This document shows, piece after piece, positions 38,401 through 48,352 of a DNA stretch of 64,000 nucleotides. This stretch comes from Staphylococcus felis. GTDB taxonomy: Bacteria > Bacillota > Bacilli > Staphylococcales > Staphylococcaceae. The notes beneath the pieces are model-generated. The model saw nothing but the letters and a program-made list of their open reading frames with translations, made no database searches and was not told the DNA's origin. Location: positions 1,550,001-1,614,000 of the forward strand of contig NZ_CP027770.1 of assembly GCF_003012915.1 (NCBI RefSeq), written 5' to 3'. The number at the start of each line of letters is the position of its first letter. Positions within the stretch are counted from its first letter, which is position 1. A program made the position numbers and the translations under genes.

Positions 38401-38901
38401 GTTTATGAACAATATGTTAAAACATATCAGCAATTTGGACGTATTTCAATTTTAGATACACCGACATGTTTCTTTGGTATGAGAGATAATGAAACGATAG
38501 AAATAGAGATAGATAAAGGTAAAATTCTAATTGTTACATTAAAAACAATCACAAAACCAGACGAGAATGGCTTTAGAACAGTATTTTTTGATATGAATGG
38601 ACAAGCGCGTCGTATTCAAGTGAAAGATGAAAATATCAAAGCTGAGAATGTATTAAAGCCAAAAGCTGATAAAAGTAATACAAATCACATCGGCGCACAA
38701 ATGCCAGGTACCGTTATCGAAGTGAAAGTAAAAGAGGGTGACCAGGTCGAGGTTGGACAGTCATTGCTTATTACAGAAGCTATGAAGATGGAGACAACCA
38801 TTCAAGCCCCATTTAAAGGAACAGTTAAGAAAGTGTATGTTACTGCGAATGATTCTATCGCGACACAAGACTTATTGATTGAACTAACACCTGAAACATA
38901 A
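35452..38901 (+). CDS. pyc: Pyruvate carboxylase
   Basis: This 1,149-residue biotin enzyme makes oxaloacetate from pyruvate, bicarbonate and ATP. It contains a biotin carboxylase domain (about 5-455, with GGGGKGMR and EVNPRVQVEHTITE), a carboxyltransferase TIM barrel (about 530-810, with DTTFRDAHQSLLATRVR), a PYC_OADA domain, and a C-terminal biotinyl domain with EAMKMET (Lys near 1112). The single-chain form is typical of Firmicutes. The start follows GGAGGCG. It refills the cycle that pdh and sdh gene products use. Confidence 0.97.
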   Translation: MKKIHKLLVANRGEIAIRIFRAATELDIETVAIYSAEDKGALHRYKADESYLVGESLKPGESYLDIEGIIDIAKNAGADAIHPGYGFLSENKQFAERCQEEGIIFIGPETRHLDMFGDKVKARTTAINAGLPVIPGTDGPVERYQDVKAFADEVGYPLMVKATSGGGGKGMRIVRQESELEEAFERAKSEAQKSFGNSEVYVEKYIDQPKHIEVQIIGDTHGNVIHLYERDCSVQRRHQKVVEVAPSVSLDDDLRGKICDAAVHLMSHIQYVNAGTVEFLVSGDAFYFIEVNPRVQVEHTITEMITGVDIVKSQILIADGGDIHQSDIAIPQQSDIHTLGYAIQCRITTEDPTQDFMPDTGRIVAYRSTGGFGVRLDAGDAFQGAVISPYYDSLLVKVSTHALSYKDAREKMERSLQEMRIRGVKTNIRFLRNVINHDKFITGDYTTKFLDQAQELFIVEPSRDRGTKTLEYIGNVTVNGFPNVEKRSKPHFERLILPSLDLKKKQQLKGTKQLLDEKGPKAVADWVKSQDDVLITDTTFRDAHQSLLATRVRTHDLLNIAPKTAEVMNDNFSLELWGGATFDVAYNFLKENPWERLTQLRKAIPNVLFQMLLRASNAVGYKNYPDNVIQKFVEESAKAGIDVFRIFDSLNWVEQMKVANEAVQKAGKISEGTICYTGDILNVERSNIYTIEYYVKLAQTLEREGFHMLAIKDMAGLLKPRAAYELIGELKSVVDIPIHLHTHDTSGNGVLTYKQAIDAGVDVIDTAVAAMSGLTSQPSSNSLYYAMSGFDRRVRMDIDGHETLSHYWDTVRPYYSDFESDMKSPHTEIYQHEMPGGQYSNLRQQAKSLGLAERFNEVKDMYRRVNFLFGDIVKVTPSSKVVGDMALYMVQNDLDETTVIKDGHKLDFPESVVSFFKGEIGQPVNGFNKHLQEVILKGQQPLTERPGEYLEPIDFDELKQELQNIQDEEVTEQDLISYALYPKVYEQYVKTYQQFGRISILDTPTCFFGMRDNETIEIEIDKGKILIVTLKTITKPDENGFRTVFFDMNGQARRIQVKDENIKAENVLKPKADKSNTNHIGAQMPGTVIEVKVKEGDQVEVGQSLLITEAMKMETTIQAPFKGTVKKVYVTANDSIATQDLLIELTPET

Positions 38902-38946
38902 ATCGTATTGATATGTAAATGAAAAATTAAATATAGATGTGAAAGC

Positions 38947-39053
38947 GGCTGTGACATAATATCTCAGTAATCAAAAAACTTCGAGGTTTTCGTAAGAATT
39001 AACGAAAAATCTCGAAGTTTTTCCTTTAACTAGATGACTAATTGAATAATATG
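38947..39053 (+). repeat. Structured repeat copy E, left part
   Basis: It has the GCGGCTGTGACATAAT start and a near-perfect terminator hairpin, AAAAAACTTCGAG (38973-38985) with CTCGAAGTTTTT (39011-39022). It probably terminates pyc. The copy is interrupted at 39054 by a MITE-like element and resumes at 39421. Confidence 0.8.
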
Positions 39054-39420
39054 GGTTCTATAGTAAATCGGACTGGTGTATAAATATTTCATTTATTTGA
39101 TTGTTCCATAAAGCCTTGCTTTTCTAGGCGCCTCACCTCAACTCATTTTAAGATTGAACTTACCCAATCTTAAAATGGATTTTCGATTACGGCAAGATGC
39201 CTCAGAAGTCTCGGCTTAGGAAACAATCAAATGTGCTATATTTATTCACATCCCTAAGTTATAAAATATGTTTTACCAACTCAATTTTACTGATTTATGT
39301 TGTATTAAAAGAGGCATTAATGTTCAAGACTTTATGATCGCACAACGAAAAAGGCGTTAAGCAATCCATCATTGCATAATTCCTTAATTTAATGCGACCA
39401 GTCTAATTTGACTGAGAGCC
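39054..39420. mobile_element. MITE-like non-autonomous element, copy 2
   Basis: This 367-bp relative of the element at 11426-11724 starts GGTTCTATAGTAAATCGGAC and ends ACTGAGAGCC, with imperfect terminal inverted repeats. It is flanked by ATAATATG (39046-39053) and ATAATACG (39421-39428), an 8-bp target duplication with one change. It holds an extra segment of about 69 bases between two GCCTCA copies, with a perfect internal hairpin CATTTTAAGATTG/CAATCTTAAAATG. No coding frame. Confidence 0.75.
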
Positions 39421-39655
39421 ATAATACGAAAGTGTTTTTTTAAGTATAATAGTGAATAAGACACGCATAAATGAAGTATTGATGACGCGAGACTCCTGAG
39501 GAACCAGGACTAGCTAAAGATTACAGGCTGAAGCTGTCCCCTTGGAAAGCGAAGTCATATCATACAAAGTTTTATCATAAAAAGAAGCACTAAGACACAT
39601 TTTTACTAAAAAGCATCTTAGCGCTATTTATTTTAGGATTTATGTTCTAGCCGTT
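39421..39655 (+). repeat. Structured repeat copy E, right part
   Basis: It continues ATACGAAAGTG, AGTATAATAGTGAAT, then GATGACGCGAGACTCCTGAGG pairing through its stem with GGAAAGCGAAGTCAT, a final hairpin region AGCACTAAGA...TCTTAGCGCT and GGATTTATGTTC. The core differs from copies A-C in the middle but keeps stem pairing. It ends before the convergent ctaA gene. Confidence 0.75.
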
Positions 39656-39747
39656 CCTTTATTTACAATATTTCAGAATTTGAAAAGTTTTTATGCTCTA
39701 TTTAGGTGTTGTTCAATTTTTAATGAACATTTACAACAACTTTTGCA

Positions 39748-40656
39748 TTATTGCTCGCCACGGTTTGATCTTAAAATTAATAAAATAAAGTAAGCGATCA
39801 TACCGAATAAATAGGTAATAAATAGTGCATGGAAAAGTGCGATGATTAAATTCACTTCTGTAAATATCGACAATGCACCTGTTAAAGCTTGAAGTAAAAC
39901 GAGTATAAATGTCGCAGTATAACCGTAATGGATTGTGCGAATGTTTGAGTAATTTTTGACTGCATGAATATAAGAGATTAAAACGATGATAAAGACACAC
40001 ATTGCTAAAAAGCGATGTGCAAGTTGAACCCAGTCTTGCGCTGTGTGTGGTAACAAATCGCCAAATGGTAGTGGCCAAGATCCATATGCCAAACTTGCTT
40101 CAGTATGTCTCACAAGTGCGCCTGTGTAGATACCAACGTATGTGATTCCAGCCATTAACCAAGTTAAAATTTGAAGCGGCTTATGAATATGCACAATATT
40201 AGCTTCGTATTTTTGATCCAAACCAAAAATAAGCAATGTCAATAAAAAGACAGACGAAAAGCTAATCAAGGATATGCCAAAATGTAGTGCCAAAATATAA
40301 TCATTTTGTTGCCACATGACTGCTGCAGCTCCAACTAGTGCTTGTATTAATAAAAAGCTAACGCTAATGATACAAAGTGGTTTGACTTCTTTAATGTGAC
40401 CAATGTTCTTCCATGACGTAATCACTAGCCACAATACAACGATTAATGAAATACCTGATACAGCTCTATGGCTCAGTTCGATAATGGTTTCAATTGGTAA
40501 ATTTTGAGGTAAGAAAGCGCCATGACATAGTGGCCAGTCTGACCCACAACCATCTGCAGAGCCAGTTTTCGTTACCAGTGCACCACCAAGCTGTACCCAT
40601 GTCATCATGAGTGTCGCTAAAATGGAAAGCCATTTTAGGTTGCGTTTATTAAACAA
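39748..40656 (-). CDS. ctaA: Haem A synthase
   Basis: This 302-residue membrane enzyme oxidises the methyl group of haem O to make haem A for aa3-type oxidase. It has about eight transmembrane segments. Landmarks are [23 protein letters not shown] with the conserved Cys pair, [19 protein letters not shown] and [10 protein letters not shown] with the haem-ligand His residues. The TTG start at 40656 follows GGGGTG and gives the staphylococcal N-terminus [11 protein letters not shown]; a longer frame upstream is unlikely. It is divergent from ctaB. Confidence 0.94.
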   Translation of the reverse strand: MFNKRNLKWLSILATLMMTWVQLGGALVTKTGSADGCGSDWPLCHGAFLPQNLPIETIIELSHRAVSGISLIVVLWLVITSWKNIGHIKEVKPLCIISVSFLLIQALVGAAAVMWQQNDYILALHFGISLISFSSVFLLTLLIFGLDQKYEANIVHIHKPLQILTWLMAGITYVGIYTGALVRHTEASLAYGSWPLPFGDLLPHTAQDWVQLAHRFLAMCVFIIVLISYIHAVKNYSNIRTIHYGYTATFILVLLQALTGALSIFTEVNLIIALFHALFITYLFGMIAYFILLILRSNRGEQ

Positions 40657-40863
40657 TACTAAACACCCCGTTATTCTAATTTGATATAAATGTGAAGATA
40701 CATTTAGGCTCATTATAACAGAAATTATATCAGTAGATATGTCTATTTTTGAATGTTTTATGAATGTCGCTAAAGTGTCATAAATTTTCCTTATTATATC
40801 TAGTCAATCGTTATACTTTGATATATCATATATATTATATGACAATCTAAAGGGGGGTATTGA

Positions 40864-41775
40864 ATGTCAAAAGCAGATGTGATGAGTCAAACTACTGGAC
40901 GTATAACTTACAAAGAATTCAAGCAAATTATTAAGTTAGGTCTTGTTCAAGGCAACTTAATCCCAGCTTTTGCAGGTGCTTGGTTAGCAGTGGTTATGAC
41001 ACAACACGCCTTTCTAACATCAATTCCACAAATTTTAATGACATTATTAGGTTCTGCACTTATTATGGGTGGTGCATGTGCAATCAATAACTATTATGAT
41101 CAAGATATTGATGCATTAATGCCCAGTAAGCAAAGCAGACCGACAGTGAATCAACGAATCTCAGATCGGAACTTAGTCGTTTTAAGTTTCACGATGATTT
41201 TAGTAGGTGAAATACTATTATTTATGATTAATATCCCTGCCGGCGTAATAGGTTTAGCAGGTGTTGTAGGGTATGTTTCTTTATACTCGATTTGGTCAAA
41301 ACGTCACACAACTTGGAATACTGTAGTGGGGAGTTTTCCAGGTGCGGTTCCACCTTTAATAGGTTGGGTTGCCATTGATGGTCAACTGAGTGTGATGGCT
41401 TGGGCTTTGTTTTTAGTTGTATTTTGTTGGCAACCTGTTCATTTTTATGCCCTTGCGATTAAACGTAAAGATGAATATTCAATGGCTAATATTCCAATGT
41501 TGCCTTCTGTAAAAGGTTTTAAGCGTACGCGTATAGGTATGTTCATATGGTTGATTGCTTTATTACCATTACCTTTTTTGATGTATGACTTAGGTATTAC
41601 GTTTATAGTATTAGCGACATTGTTAAATTTAGGTTGGATTACTTTGGGTTTAACTAGTTTTAAAGCCTCAACAAAAGAAATGAAATGGGCGACAACGATG
41701 TTTGTATATTCTCTTAATTATCTCGTTTTATTTTTCGCACTTGTTGTGGTGATTTCTTTAATTAAAATGATTTAA
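40864..41775 (+). CDS. ctaB: Protohaem IX farnesyltransferase (haem O synthase)
   Basis: This 303-residue UbiA-family prenyltransferase attaches the farnesyl group to haem B, the step before CtaA. The Asp-rich motif [19 protein letters not shown] lies at residues about 79-97, with eight to nine transmembrane segments. AAAGGGGGG is the ribosome site. It is first in ctaB-ctaM and divergent from ctaA, so a 207-base region controls both. Confidence 0.95.
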   Translation: MSKADVMSQTTGRITYKEFKQIIKLGLVQGNLIPAFAGAWLAVVMTQHAFLTSIPQILMTLLGSALIMGGACAINNYYDQDIDALMPSKQSRPTVNQRISDRNLVVLSFTMILVGEILLFMINIPAGVIGLAGVVGYVSLYSIWSKRHTTWNTVVGSFPGAVPPLIGWVAIDGQLSVMAWALFLVVFCWQPVHFYALAIKRKDEYSMANIPMLPSVKGFKRTRIGMFIWLIALLPLPFLMYDLGITFIVLATLLNLGWITLGLTSFKASTKEMKWATTMFVYSLNYLVLFFALVVVISLIKMI

Positions 41776-41800
41776 TTCTAAAAGAGTGAGGAATGAAATA

Positions 41801-42265
41801 ATGGATTTAATGAGAATCTTACCCATGATTAGTACAGCATGTATTTCAATTAGTGCTATTTTTGTTGCGATTGGCTGGCGTCACATTTATATGCGTCGAA
41901 TTGAAAAGCATAAAAAGAATATGTTAACAGCTGCGACATTAGCGGTCATATTTTTTATTATTTATGCGAGTCGTACATTACTTCTTGGCAACACGGCATT
42001 TGGGGGCCCTGATTCACTCAAGCCGTTCTATACGATATTTTTAATATTCCATATTGTACTTGCGACAGTTGGAGCTGTTATGGGAATTATTCAAATTACG
42101 ACAGCATTAAAGGAAAAATATCATATTCATCGTAAAGTAGGTCCAACAGCATCAGTCGTTTGGTTCTGTACAGCGATTACAGGGCTTGTGACTAATATTT
42201 TACTATATGTCTTATACCCAGGTGGAGAAACGACTTCATTACTTCGTGCAACTTTCGGTTATTAG
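41801..42265 (+). CDS. ctaM: DUF420 membrane protein CtaM, terminal oxidase maturation factor
   Basis: This 154-residue protein with four transmembrane segments is of the DUF420 family. In S. aureus the CtaM protein is needed for activity of the haem A-containing QoxABCD oxidase. It has conserved His residues in WRHIYMRR and FHIVLA. The ATG at 41801 is chosen for its spacing from GAGTGAGG; a GTG 15 bases upstream lies inside that site. It follows ctaB by 25 bases. Confidence 0.88.
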   Translation: MDLMRILPMISTACISISAIFVAIGWRHIYMRRIEKHKKNMLTAATLAVIFFIIYASRTLLLGNTAFGGPDSLKPFYTIFLIFHIVLATVGAVMGIIQITTALKEKYHIHRKVGPTASVVWFCTAITGLVTNILLYVLYPGGETTSLLRATFGY

Positions 42266-42325
42266 AATCAGAAGTTGATATGAGATGTTAAGGACTGTTT
42301 TTAATTAAATATGCTAGAAATATAA

Positions 42326-42381
42326 GAGGTGACTCAGAAATCTGAAAGTTTGATTCAGAATTTCTGAGTCATCTTTTTTAG
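42326..42381 (+). terminator. Terminator after ctaM
   Basis: GTGACTCAGAAAT pairs with ATTTCTGAGTCAT (one mismatch) and is followed by CTTTTTT. Confidence 0.88.
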
Positions 42382-42519
42382 TATTGCATGATAATATATG
42401 TATACAGTATTCAGTGGAATATCTAAATGTTTATAGAGATTTTTATTTAAATTTATTGTTAAACATGCGACAATGATTTTCATAATAGTTATTCACAATC
42501 ATAGAGGGGAGATCTAAAA

Positions 42520-43593
42520 ATGAAAAGTTTAATTATAAAAATTATTGGTATTATGTTACTAGTCGTGTTTTTAGTTTATTTATTTTATTCCCCTCAACTT
42601 GAGTTTGATGTTTTAGAAAATCCGAATCGCTCAACTTCCAAAACTGATCACAATGATAAAGCGCCACAATCAAATCAAAATATGAACCCCAAAATAACTT
42701 CGGGACTTGGGACGTTGATTGGTAAACCTATGGATAAAGTTACAGAAAAATTAGGGCAAGCCGATCGTACTTATCATTATATGAAGAAATATAAAACATT
42801 TATCTTTCAACAAAAGGATGCCTATATCATTGTTTTATCTAAAGCAGGTAAAGTCAACGCTATTTATATGACTGGAGAGGGGTCTCGGAAGATGTCAGGG
42901 CCTATTAAAGTCAATGACAATGCTACAAACCTGTATAATTCTTATTCAATGAACACAGAGCCGCATTTTGAAGTGAATCAAAAAGCGTATCATTTTGAAT
43001 TATCCGATTTTGATACTAAAACGCAGGCTTTAATTCAGTTTGATGATATATATACACAAGTTTTTATAGACCAACAAAGAAATAAGATTCAGGGCATTCG
43101 TTTTTTAGATAAGGAAGCATTGGCAGATATTAATCCGTATTCGGAACAAAATGATGATCCCTTAACAAAAGAAGAATTAGATCAAGAAGCAGAACGCCAA
43201 ACAGCTGATCAGACGAAAAATCAATTGTTGACATTATATGATCTTACAAATGAAATGAGAAAACTTAACCATCGTGAACCATTAAAAGTAAATGCAACGC
43301 TCGAGAATGTTGCGACTGTAGATTTGTTTGATGTTGTCGATGGAGGGAGTGCTGAGTTCAAGGAAGGCCGTTTAACAGATTTGGTGAATCAAACGCGCTT
43401 AGATTATCAAACAGTGTCTCAAAATGTTGGTTATAACTTTAATGATGTACCGACAGTTGTGCATGGATGGATTAATTCAGATACACATCGTTCGAGAATG
43501 TTAAATAAATTATATGATGAAATGGGTGGCGAAGTAGATCGTCATTATTATATGTTAATATTTTTAGAGAAGGGGGAGGATGATCGTGTTTGA
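42520..43593 (+). CDS. CAP-domain protein with N-terminal membrane anchor (YlbC-like)
   Basis: This 357-residue protein has a single N-terminal hydrophobic segment (residues about 6-26) and a polar linker. A CAP-associated domain (about 60-190, IGKPMDKVTEKLGQ at its start) and a C-terminal CAP/SCP domain (about 230-350, with LYDLTNEMRKLN and VHGWINSDTHRSRMLN) follow. It probably acts outside the membrane; the role is unknown. It overlaps the next gene by eight bases, and the order CAP protein-ylbF-ylbG matches Bacillus ylbC-ylbG. Confidence 0.83.
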   Translation: MKSLIIKIIGIMLLVVFLVYLFYSPQLEFDVLENPNRSTSKTDHNDKAPQSNQNMNPKITSGLGTLIGKPMDKVTEKLGQADRTYHYMKKYKTFIFQQKDAYIIVLSKAGKVNAIYMTGEGSRKMSGPIKVNDNATNLYNSYSMNTEPHFEVNQKAYHFELSDFDTKTQALIQFDDIYTQVFIDQQRNKIQGIRFLDKEALADINPYSEQNDDPLTKEELDQEAERQTADQTKNQLLTLYDLTNEMRKLNHREPLKVNATLENVATVDLFDVVDGGSAEFKEGRLTDLVNQTRLDYQTVSQNVGYNFNDVPTVVHGWINSDTHRSRMLNKLYDEMGGEVDRHYYMLIFLEKGEDDRV

Positions 43594-44029
43594 CGAAGAA
43601 GTCATCGCTATATTAGATGAGACAGATCAATTAGCGGATATGATTCAAGCTTCTGAAACCTACGAGCAATATGCAACCGCTAAGGCTAAACTTGAAAGTG
43701 ATGCCACTGCGCAACGTTTGTATCAAGACTTTTTGAAAAGCAAAATGAAGTTTGATGAAGTACAAAGGTTTGGGCGTTATCATCCGGATTATCAAGAGAT
43801 TATGTTAAAAACACGTCGACAAAAGCGTGCCTATGAAATGCATCATACAGTGATTCAATACAAACAAAAAGAAACGGATTTGCAAGCACTTATAGATGAA
43901 GTTGTTCTGACTATCGTATCTAGTGTATCTGAGCATATCAAAGTCGACGTTGGTGTGCCATTTTTTAAATCTGATGCGGGATGTGGATGTAATAGTGGTC
44001 ACGAGTGTGGATGTAACATAAATAAGTGA
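43586..44029 (+). CDS. ricF: YlbF/RicF family protein with Cys-rich tail
   Basis: This 147-residue protein of the YlbF/YmcA helical family ends in CGCNSGHECGCN, a cluster of five Cys plus His. In Bacillus the RicA-RicF-RicT complex carries iron-sulfur clusters and directs RNase Y maturation of mRNAs, with Cys ligands in the RicF tail. I chose the GTG at 43586 because AGGGGGAGG ends six bases upstream; an ATG at 43580 would have no spacing. It overlaps the CAP gene by eight bases. Confidence 0.85.
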   Translation: MFDEEVIAILDETDQLADMIQASETYEQYATAKAKLESDATAQRLYQDFLKSKMKFDEVQRFGRYHPDYQEIMLKTRRQKRAYEMHHTVIQYKQKETDLQALIDEVVLTIVSSVSEHIKVDVGVPFFKSDAGCGCNSGHECGCNINK

Positions 44030-44042
44030 TATTAAATGAACG

Positions 44043-44103
44043 ACTATCAGAATTGCACTGAAGACGACATCAATGAATCAGTTTCAGTGCAATCGTTGAT
44101 AGT
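44043..44103. terminator. Bidirectional hairpin between ricF and the phosphodiesterase gene
   Basis: CTATCAGAATTGCACTGAA (44043-44061) pairs with TTCAGTGCAATCGTTGATAG (44083-44102) with small internal mismatches. It sits between convergent genes; T-runs are poor. Confidence 0.65.
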
Positions 44104-44123
44104 GGATATGTGTGCCATAATCG

Positions 44124-45050
44124 TTATTTAGAACGAGCGGTATTTAGAAATTGCGCCCCTAATTCAGGTCGGTCTGTAACGATCGTATGGACCCCCATAT
44201 TGATGAGGTCTTGCATTTGATCAACGCTGTTCACCCCATAAAAGCCAGGTGCAATATGCCGCTTATTGAGCCAATTGACTAATGTAGGTTGAGCGAGTGG
44301 AATGCCTTTAAATGAGGTAGGCATTTGAAAAGTATCAGCTGTTCCGTCGTATATTTGGCTTAGTCCAGTATATAGTTTGAGTATTGCATCTGTCACTTCA
44401 GCTTGACTTGCCCCAACTGCAATGGAATGATGATTATATAAATTAAACCGCTCAATTTGCGCCTTGTAAAAACTTGTAACCAACACCCGATCTTCTGCAC
44501 TTTGCTTCTTTATTACATCATATAAGCATTTTGCAGCGATGCGTCCTTCATAACTATTCGGGTGGTCTTTGATATCGATGTTAACCAATTGGTTTGGATA
44601 ACGCTGTAGTAATTCTTCTAGTGTAATAATTTTTGCGTTTTTATGATTGCGGTAGGGTTTGTTGCCATTAATATCTGTAAAATGAAATCCAGCATCAAGC
44701 TGTTTGAGTTCTGTTAGTGTGTGATTTGAAACTAGGCCAGATCCATTCGTTGTACGGTCAACATCAGCGTCGTGAAAAATAATCACTTTTTCATCTTTAG
44801 TGATTCTGATATCTGTTTCAAAGCCAGTGAGACCTAATTTTACAGAGTGGTCGAATGCTAAAAAAGTTGATTCTGGTCTTTCTTTCATACCACCACGATG
44901 GCTAAAAATATATGGGGCTTCATGTTGGAAAAAAGGTTTAATCTCACGTGGTACGGGTTTGTTTTTAAATTTTTTAAGCAAAAGTAAACTGCCGAACAAA
45001 CCAGATATGCCCATAATTGCACGCGTTATACATTTATTTGTTTTGGTCAT
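44124..45050 (-). CDS. Glycerophosphodiester phosphodiesterase family protein
   Basis: This 308-residue GDPD TIM-barrel protein has a single N-terminal hydrophobic segment (residues about 8-24). The catalytic HRGG...PE(S)T segment is at about 52-63, and TDIRITKDEKVIIFHDADVDRTTNG holds the metal and catalytic residues. It likely hydrolyses glycerophosphodiesters from lipids or teichoic acid at the membrane surface. The start follows AAGGAGTG. It converges on ricF. Confidence 0.88.
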   Translation of the reverse strand: MTKTNKCITRAIMGISGLFGSLLLLKKFKNKPVPREIKPFFQHEAPYIFSHRGGMKERPESTFLAFDHSVKLGLTGFETDIRITKDEKVIIFHDADVDRTTNGSGLVSNHTLTELKQLDAGFHFTDINGNKPYRNHKNAKIITLEELLQRYPNQLVNIDIKDHPNSYEGRIAAKCLYDVIKKQSAEDRVLVTSFYKAQIERFNLYNHHSIAVGASQAEVTDAILKLYTGLSQIYDGTADTFQMPTSFKGIPLAQPTLVNWLNKRHIAPGFYGVNSVDQMQDLINMGVHTIVTDRPELGAQFLNTARSK

Positions 45051-45206
45051 AAGTTCACACTCCTTTATAATGAGAAGAGGATATATTAACTGTACTACAA
45101 TCAGTTTGATTAGAATAGTAAAGTGAAGTCTAATAGATAAAGTTTTATCGATTGAATTGATTAAAAATATAATATGAGATTAACAGAACAAAGGTGAGGT
45201 GAAAAT

Positions 45207-45452
45207 ATGGAAATCATTCAACGGGATAAGTTAATTGTCTACTTAAAAAGTATGAAACATGAACGACATATTCGAAAATATGGTCATATTGTGTATTCAA
45301 ATAAAAAAGATAAATATATAACTATGTATGTCAGCCAAAATAAGATTGATGATACAGTCAATCATCTAATGAAGCTAAAATATGTGACTAAAATTGAAGG
45401 GTCTCCTTATAAATACTTAAAAAAAGAGTATGACAAAGAAGACCGAAGTTAG
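45207..45452 (+). CDS. ylbG: YlbG family protein (UPF0298)
   Basis: This 81-residue soluble protein begins [28 protein letters not shown], the UPF0298 pattern. Function not established. AAGGTGAGG precedes the ATG. It ends eight bases before the convergent 129-residue gene, with no terminator between them. Confidence 0.85.
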   Translation: MEIIQRDKLIVYLKSMKHERHIRKYGHIVYSNKKDKYITMYVSQNKIDDTVNHLMKLKYVTKIEGSPYKYLKKEYDKEDRS

Positions 45453-45460
45453 GTATGGTG

Positions 45461-45850
45461 CTATTCTAAAGCGGGTATCCAATGTTGTAATCGCAGAACG
45501 CTCTTTAAGTAGTTAAAGTATAAATCTAGCTCTGGATAATCGTCTGGAGCGTGTACATCCACACCTACAGTTTCAATATCATAAGGTTCAATAAATGACT
45601 GGATTAAGTCGAATTTTTGGTTTGTATGAGGGTATGGGTATTTGAATGCATTCAACATCATATACATCGCTTGAAACTTTCGACCTTCAGTAGGTTGCAT
45701 AATGATGGCAACAGAAGACCGTTGATGTTGAGATTTGGGTGTGTGAAAATAGACAATGCGACTAATTCTTAGATGGTTATAGTCAATGAGTGCTTTAAAT
45801 TCAAATAAATCCGTTAAACCATTGCCAAGAACGATAAAAGATTGTTGCAT
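45461..45850 (-). CDS. Conserved hypothetical protein
   Basis: This 129-residue protein begins MQQSFIVLGNGLTDLFEFKALIDYN and contains SRIVYFHTPKSQHQRSSVAIIMQPT and ETVGVDVHAPDDYPELD. No membrane segment or catalytic motif is recognised. It is conserved in staphylococci at this place as far as I recall. AAGGAGGC lies upstream of the ATG. It is divergent from rsmD and converges closely on ylbG, so the two transcripts may overlap. Confidence 0.68.
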   Translation of the reverse strand: MQQSFIVLGNGLTDLFEFKALIDYNHLRISRIVYFHTPKSQHQRSSVAIIMQPTEGRKFQAMYMMLNAFKYPYPHTNQKFDLIQSFIEPYDIETVGVDVHAPDDYPELDLYFNYLKSVLRLQHWIPALE

Positions 45851-45912
45851 TTTTTTGCCTCCTTATAAAATAAAGTATATTAAAAAAGATATAAGAATGG
45901 AAGTGTGGGTCA

Positions 45913-46948
<1,036 letters not shown>

Positions 46949-47015
46949 TTCGAATAGCGCTGCTTTAAAGAATTGTTGAATAATAGAATCCGTTATCATG
47001 ATTTTATTTGCTATG

Positions 47016-47062
47016 CTCTCATCTCTACTTAAACGGATTGATGGCGTCAGTACAGATGAGAG
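47016..47062. terminator. Hairpin between coaD and tmcAL
   Basis: CTCTCATCT (47016-47024) pairs with AGATGAGAG (47054-47062) between two convergent genes. T-runs are not obvious, so this is a candidate only. Confidence 0.5.
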
Positions 47063-47095
47063 TGATGAGGATAGATATGTGCCTTGAATCCAAAT

Positions 47096-48226
47096 TCATT
47101 TTATGAAGACGGGTGTATTAAAGTCGTCCTGAGTGGATTCGGATAAGAGATTATAAATATGTGTTGCTTTGATTTCGTGACGGAATAGGTGGGCATTTTG
47201 TTTGTTTACATTTGTAACAAATTGACGGTTAGGATGTCGTTCTTTAAGTGTTTTTAAATAACGGCGTCCTTTATTTGACATCGCCAAAATACGAATACCT
47301 TGAATCGTTTTATCGGCATCACTGTATTTAAAATTCAACAATATATTCATTAGCAGTCTTTGAATATGCGTATAGGTATAACGCTTTGTTTTGAGCAGTT
47401 GCATCAAACTGTCGTAATGTGTTGATGAACGTAAGACATACTGCAAGCGATTTTGAAAACCTTCAGTCATTGTATATATATGTTGTAATTCTGTATCAGA
47501 GCGCTGTAATATAGACAGTTTTATCATTTGATATAAACGTTCTGTATTATTAAAAGGGTTGATAAATAATTTATGGTTTTCACGAGGTACCATCTTTTTC
47601 CAATCCTCTTGGCCTTTTGCTATGTTTTTACGTATAGCAGATCCGCTTGCAAATGACGTATGATTTAAACCTTGCTGGTGATGATGGGTATGTATGCGTG
47701 GGATAGTATAAGGTTCGATTGATGATTGCAATTGAATCAGTTGCTTAATATAGCTAATCCCTAAGGTGTTGTTCGGGTGTTTTAACAATGTTTCATGGGT
47801 TTGTTCACTAATGATACGCGCATAACTCTTTCCTTCTTTAAGCAATGTTTTGAAGTCCGGTCGCTGTTCAATGTCGATTAATTGATGTGCGACTTTTTTT
47901 AGTGCATCAATATTACCAGACTCACTTCCGAAGCAAAGTGTATGTGCATCTAGATAATCTGCAACCTTAATGCCCATTTCAGCAAATGTATCACTAGATG
48001 AAAGTGAACCTAGTAAAGGCAGTTCAACAACTAAATCAACTTCAGATACAGCCATTTGAGCGCGTTGGAATTTATTGAATAGTGCAGGTGTTCCACGCAT
48101 CATAAATTGTCCACTCATAATGGCAATGGAAATATCGGATTTGGTAAGTTTCTTTGATTTTTGGACATGATATTGATGCCCATTGTGGAAGGGATTGTAT
48201 TCTGTAATTAGTGCAACACTTTTCAT
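47096..48226 (-). CDS. tmcAL: tRNA(Met) cytidine acetate ligase
   Basis: This 376-residue YlbM-type enzyme activates acetate with ATP to form N4-acetylcytidine at the wobble position of elongator tRNA(Met). Nucleotidyltransferase motif EYNPFHNGHQYH is at residues about 8-19, with SGQFMMRGTPALF and an N-terminal domain typical of the family. The ATG at 48226 is preceded by GAAAGGA. It is divergent from the yceD-rpmF pair. Confidence 0.92.
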   Translation of the reverse strand: MKSVALITEYNPFHNGHQYHVQKSKKLTKSDISIAIMSGQFMMRGTPALFNKFQRAQMAVSEVDLVVELPLLGSLSSSDTFAEMGIKVADYLDAHTLCFGSESGNIDALKKVAHQLIDIEQRPDFKTLLKEGKSYARIISEQTHETLLKHPNNTLGISYIKQLIQLQSSIEPYTIPRIHTHHHQQGLNHTSFASGSAIRKNIAKGQEDWKKMVPRENHKLFINPFNNTERLYQMIKLSILQRSDTELQHIYTMTEGFQNRLQYVLRSSTHYDSLMQLLKTKRYTYTHIQRLLMNILLNFKYSDADKTIQGIRILAMSNKGRRYLKTLKERHPNRQFVTNVNKQNAHLFRHEIKATHIYNLLSESTQDDFNTPVFIK

Positions 48227-48352
48227 TTGCAATCTTTCCTTTCGTGTCTCATTATGAGTATTGTAACAGAAGATAACTTGTTAAGAAAAAATCTTGACAA
48301 CTTACACATCAAAAGTTAAAATAAATTTTGTGCTTGTTAGAGGTGAAGCCAT

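Noticed and set aside
40657..40713. N-terminal extension of CtaA
   Set aside because: The family begins at the TTG-initiated MFNKRNLKW, which has GGGGTG at the right distance.
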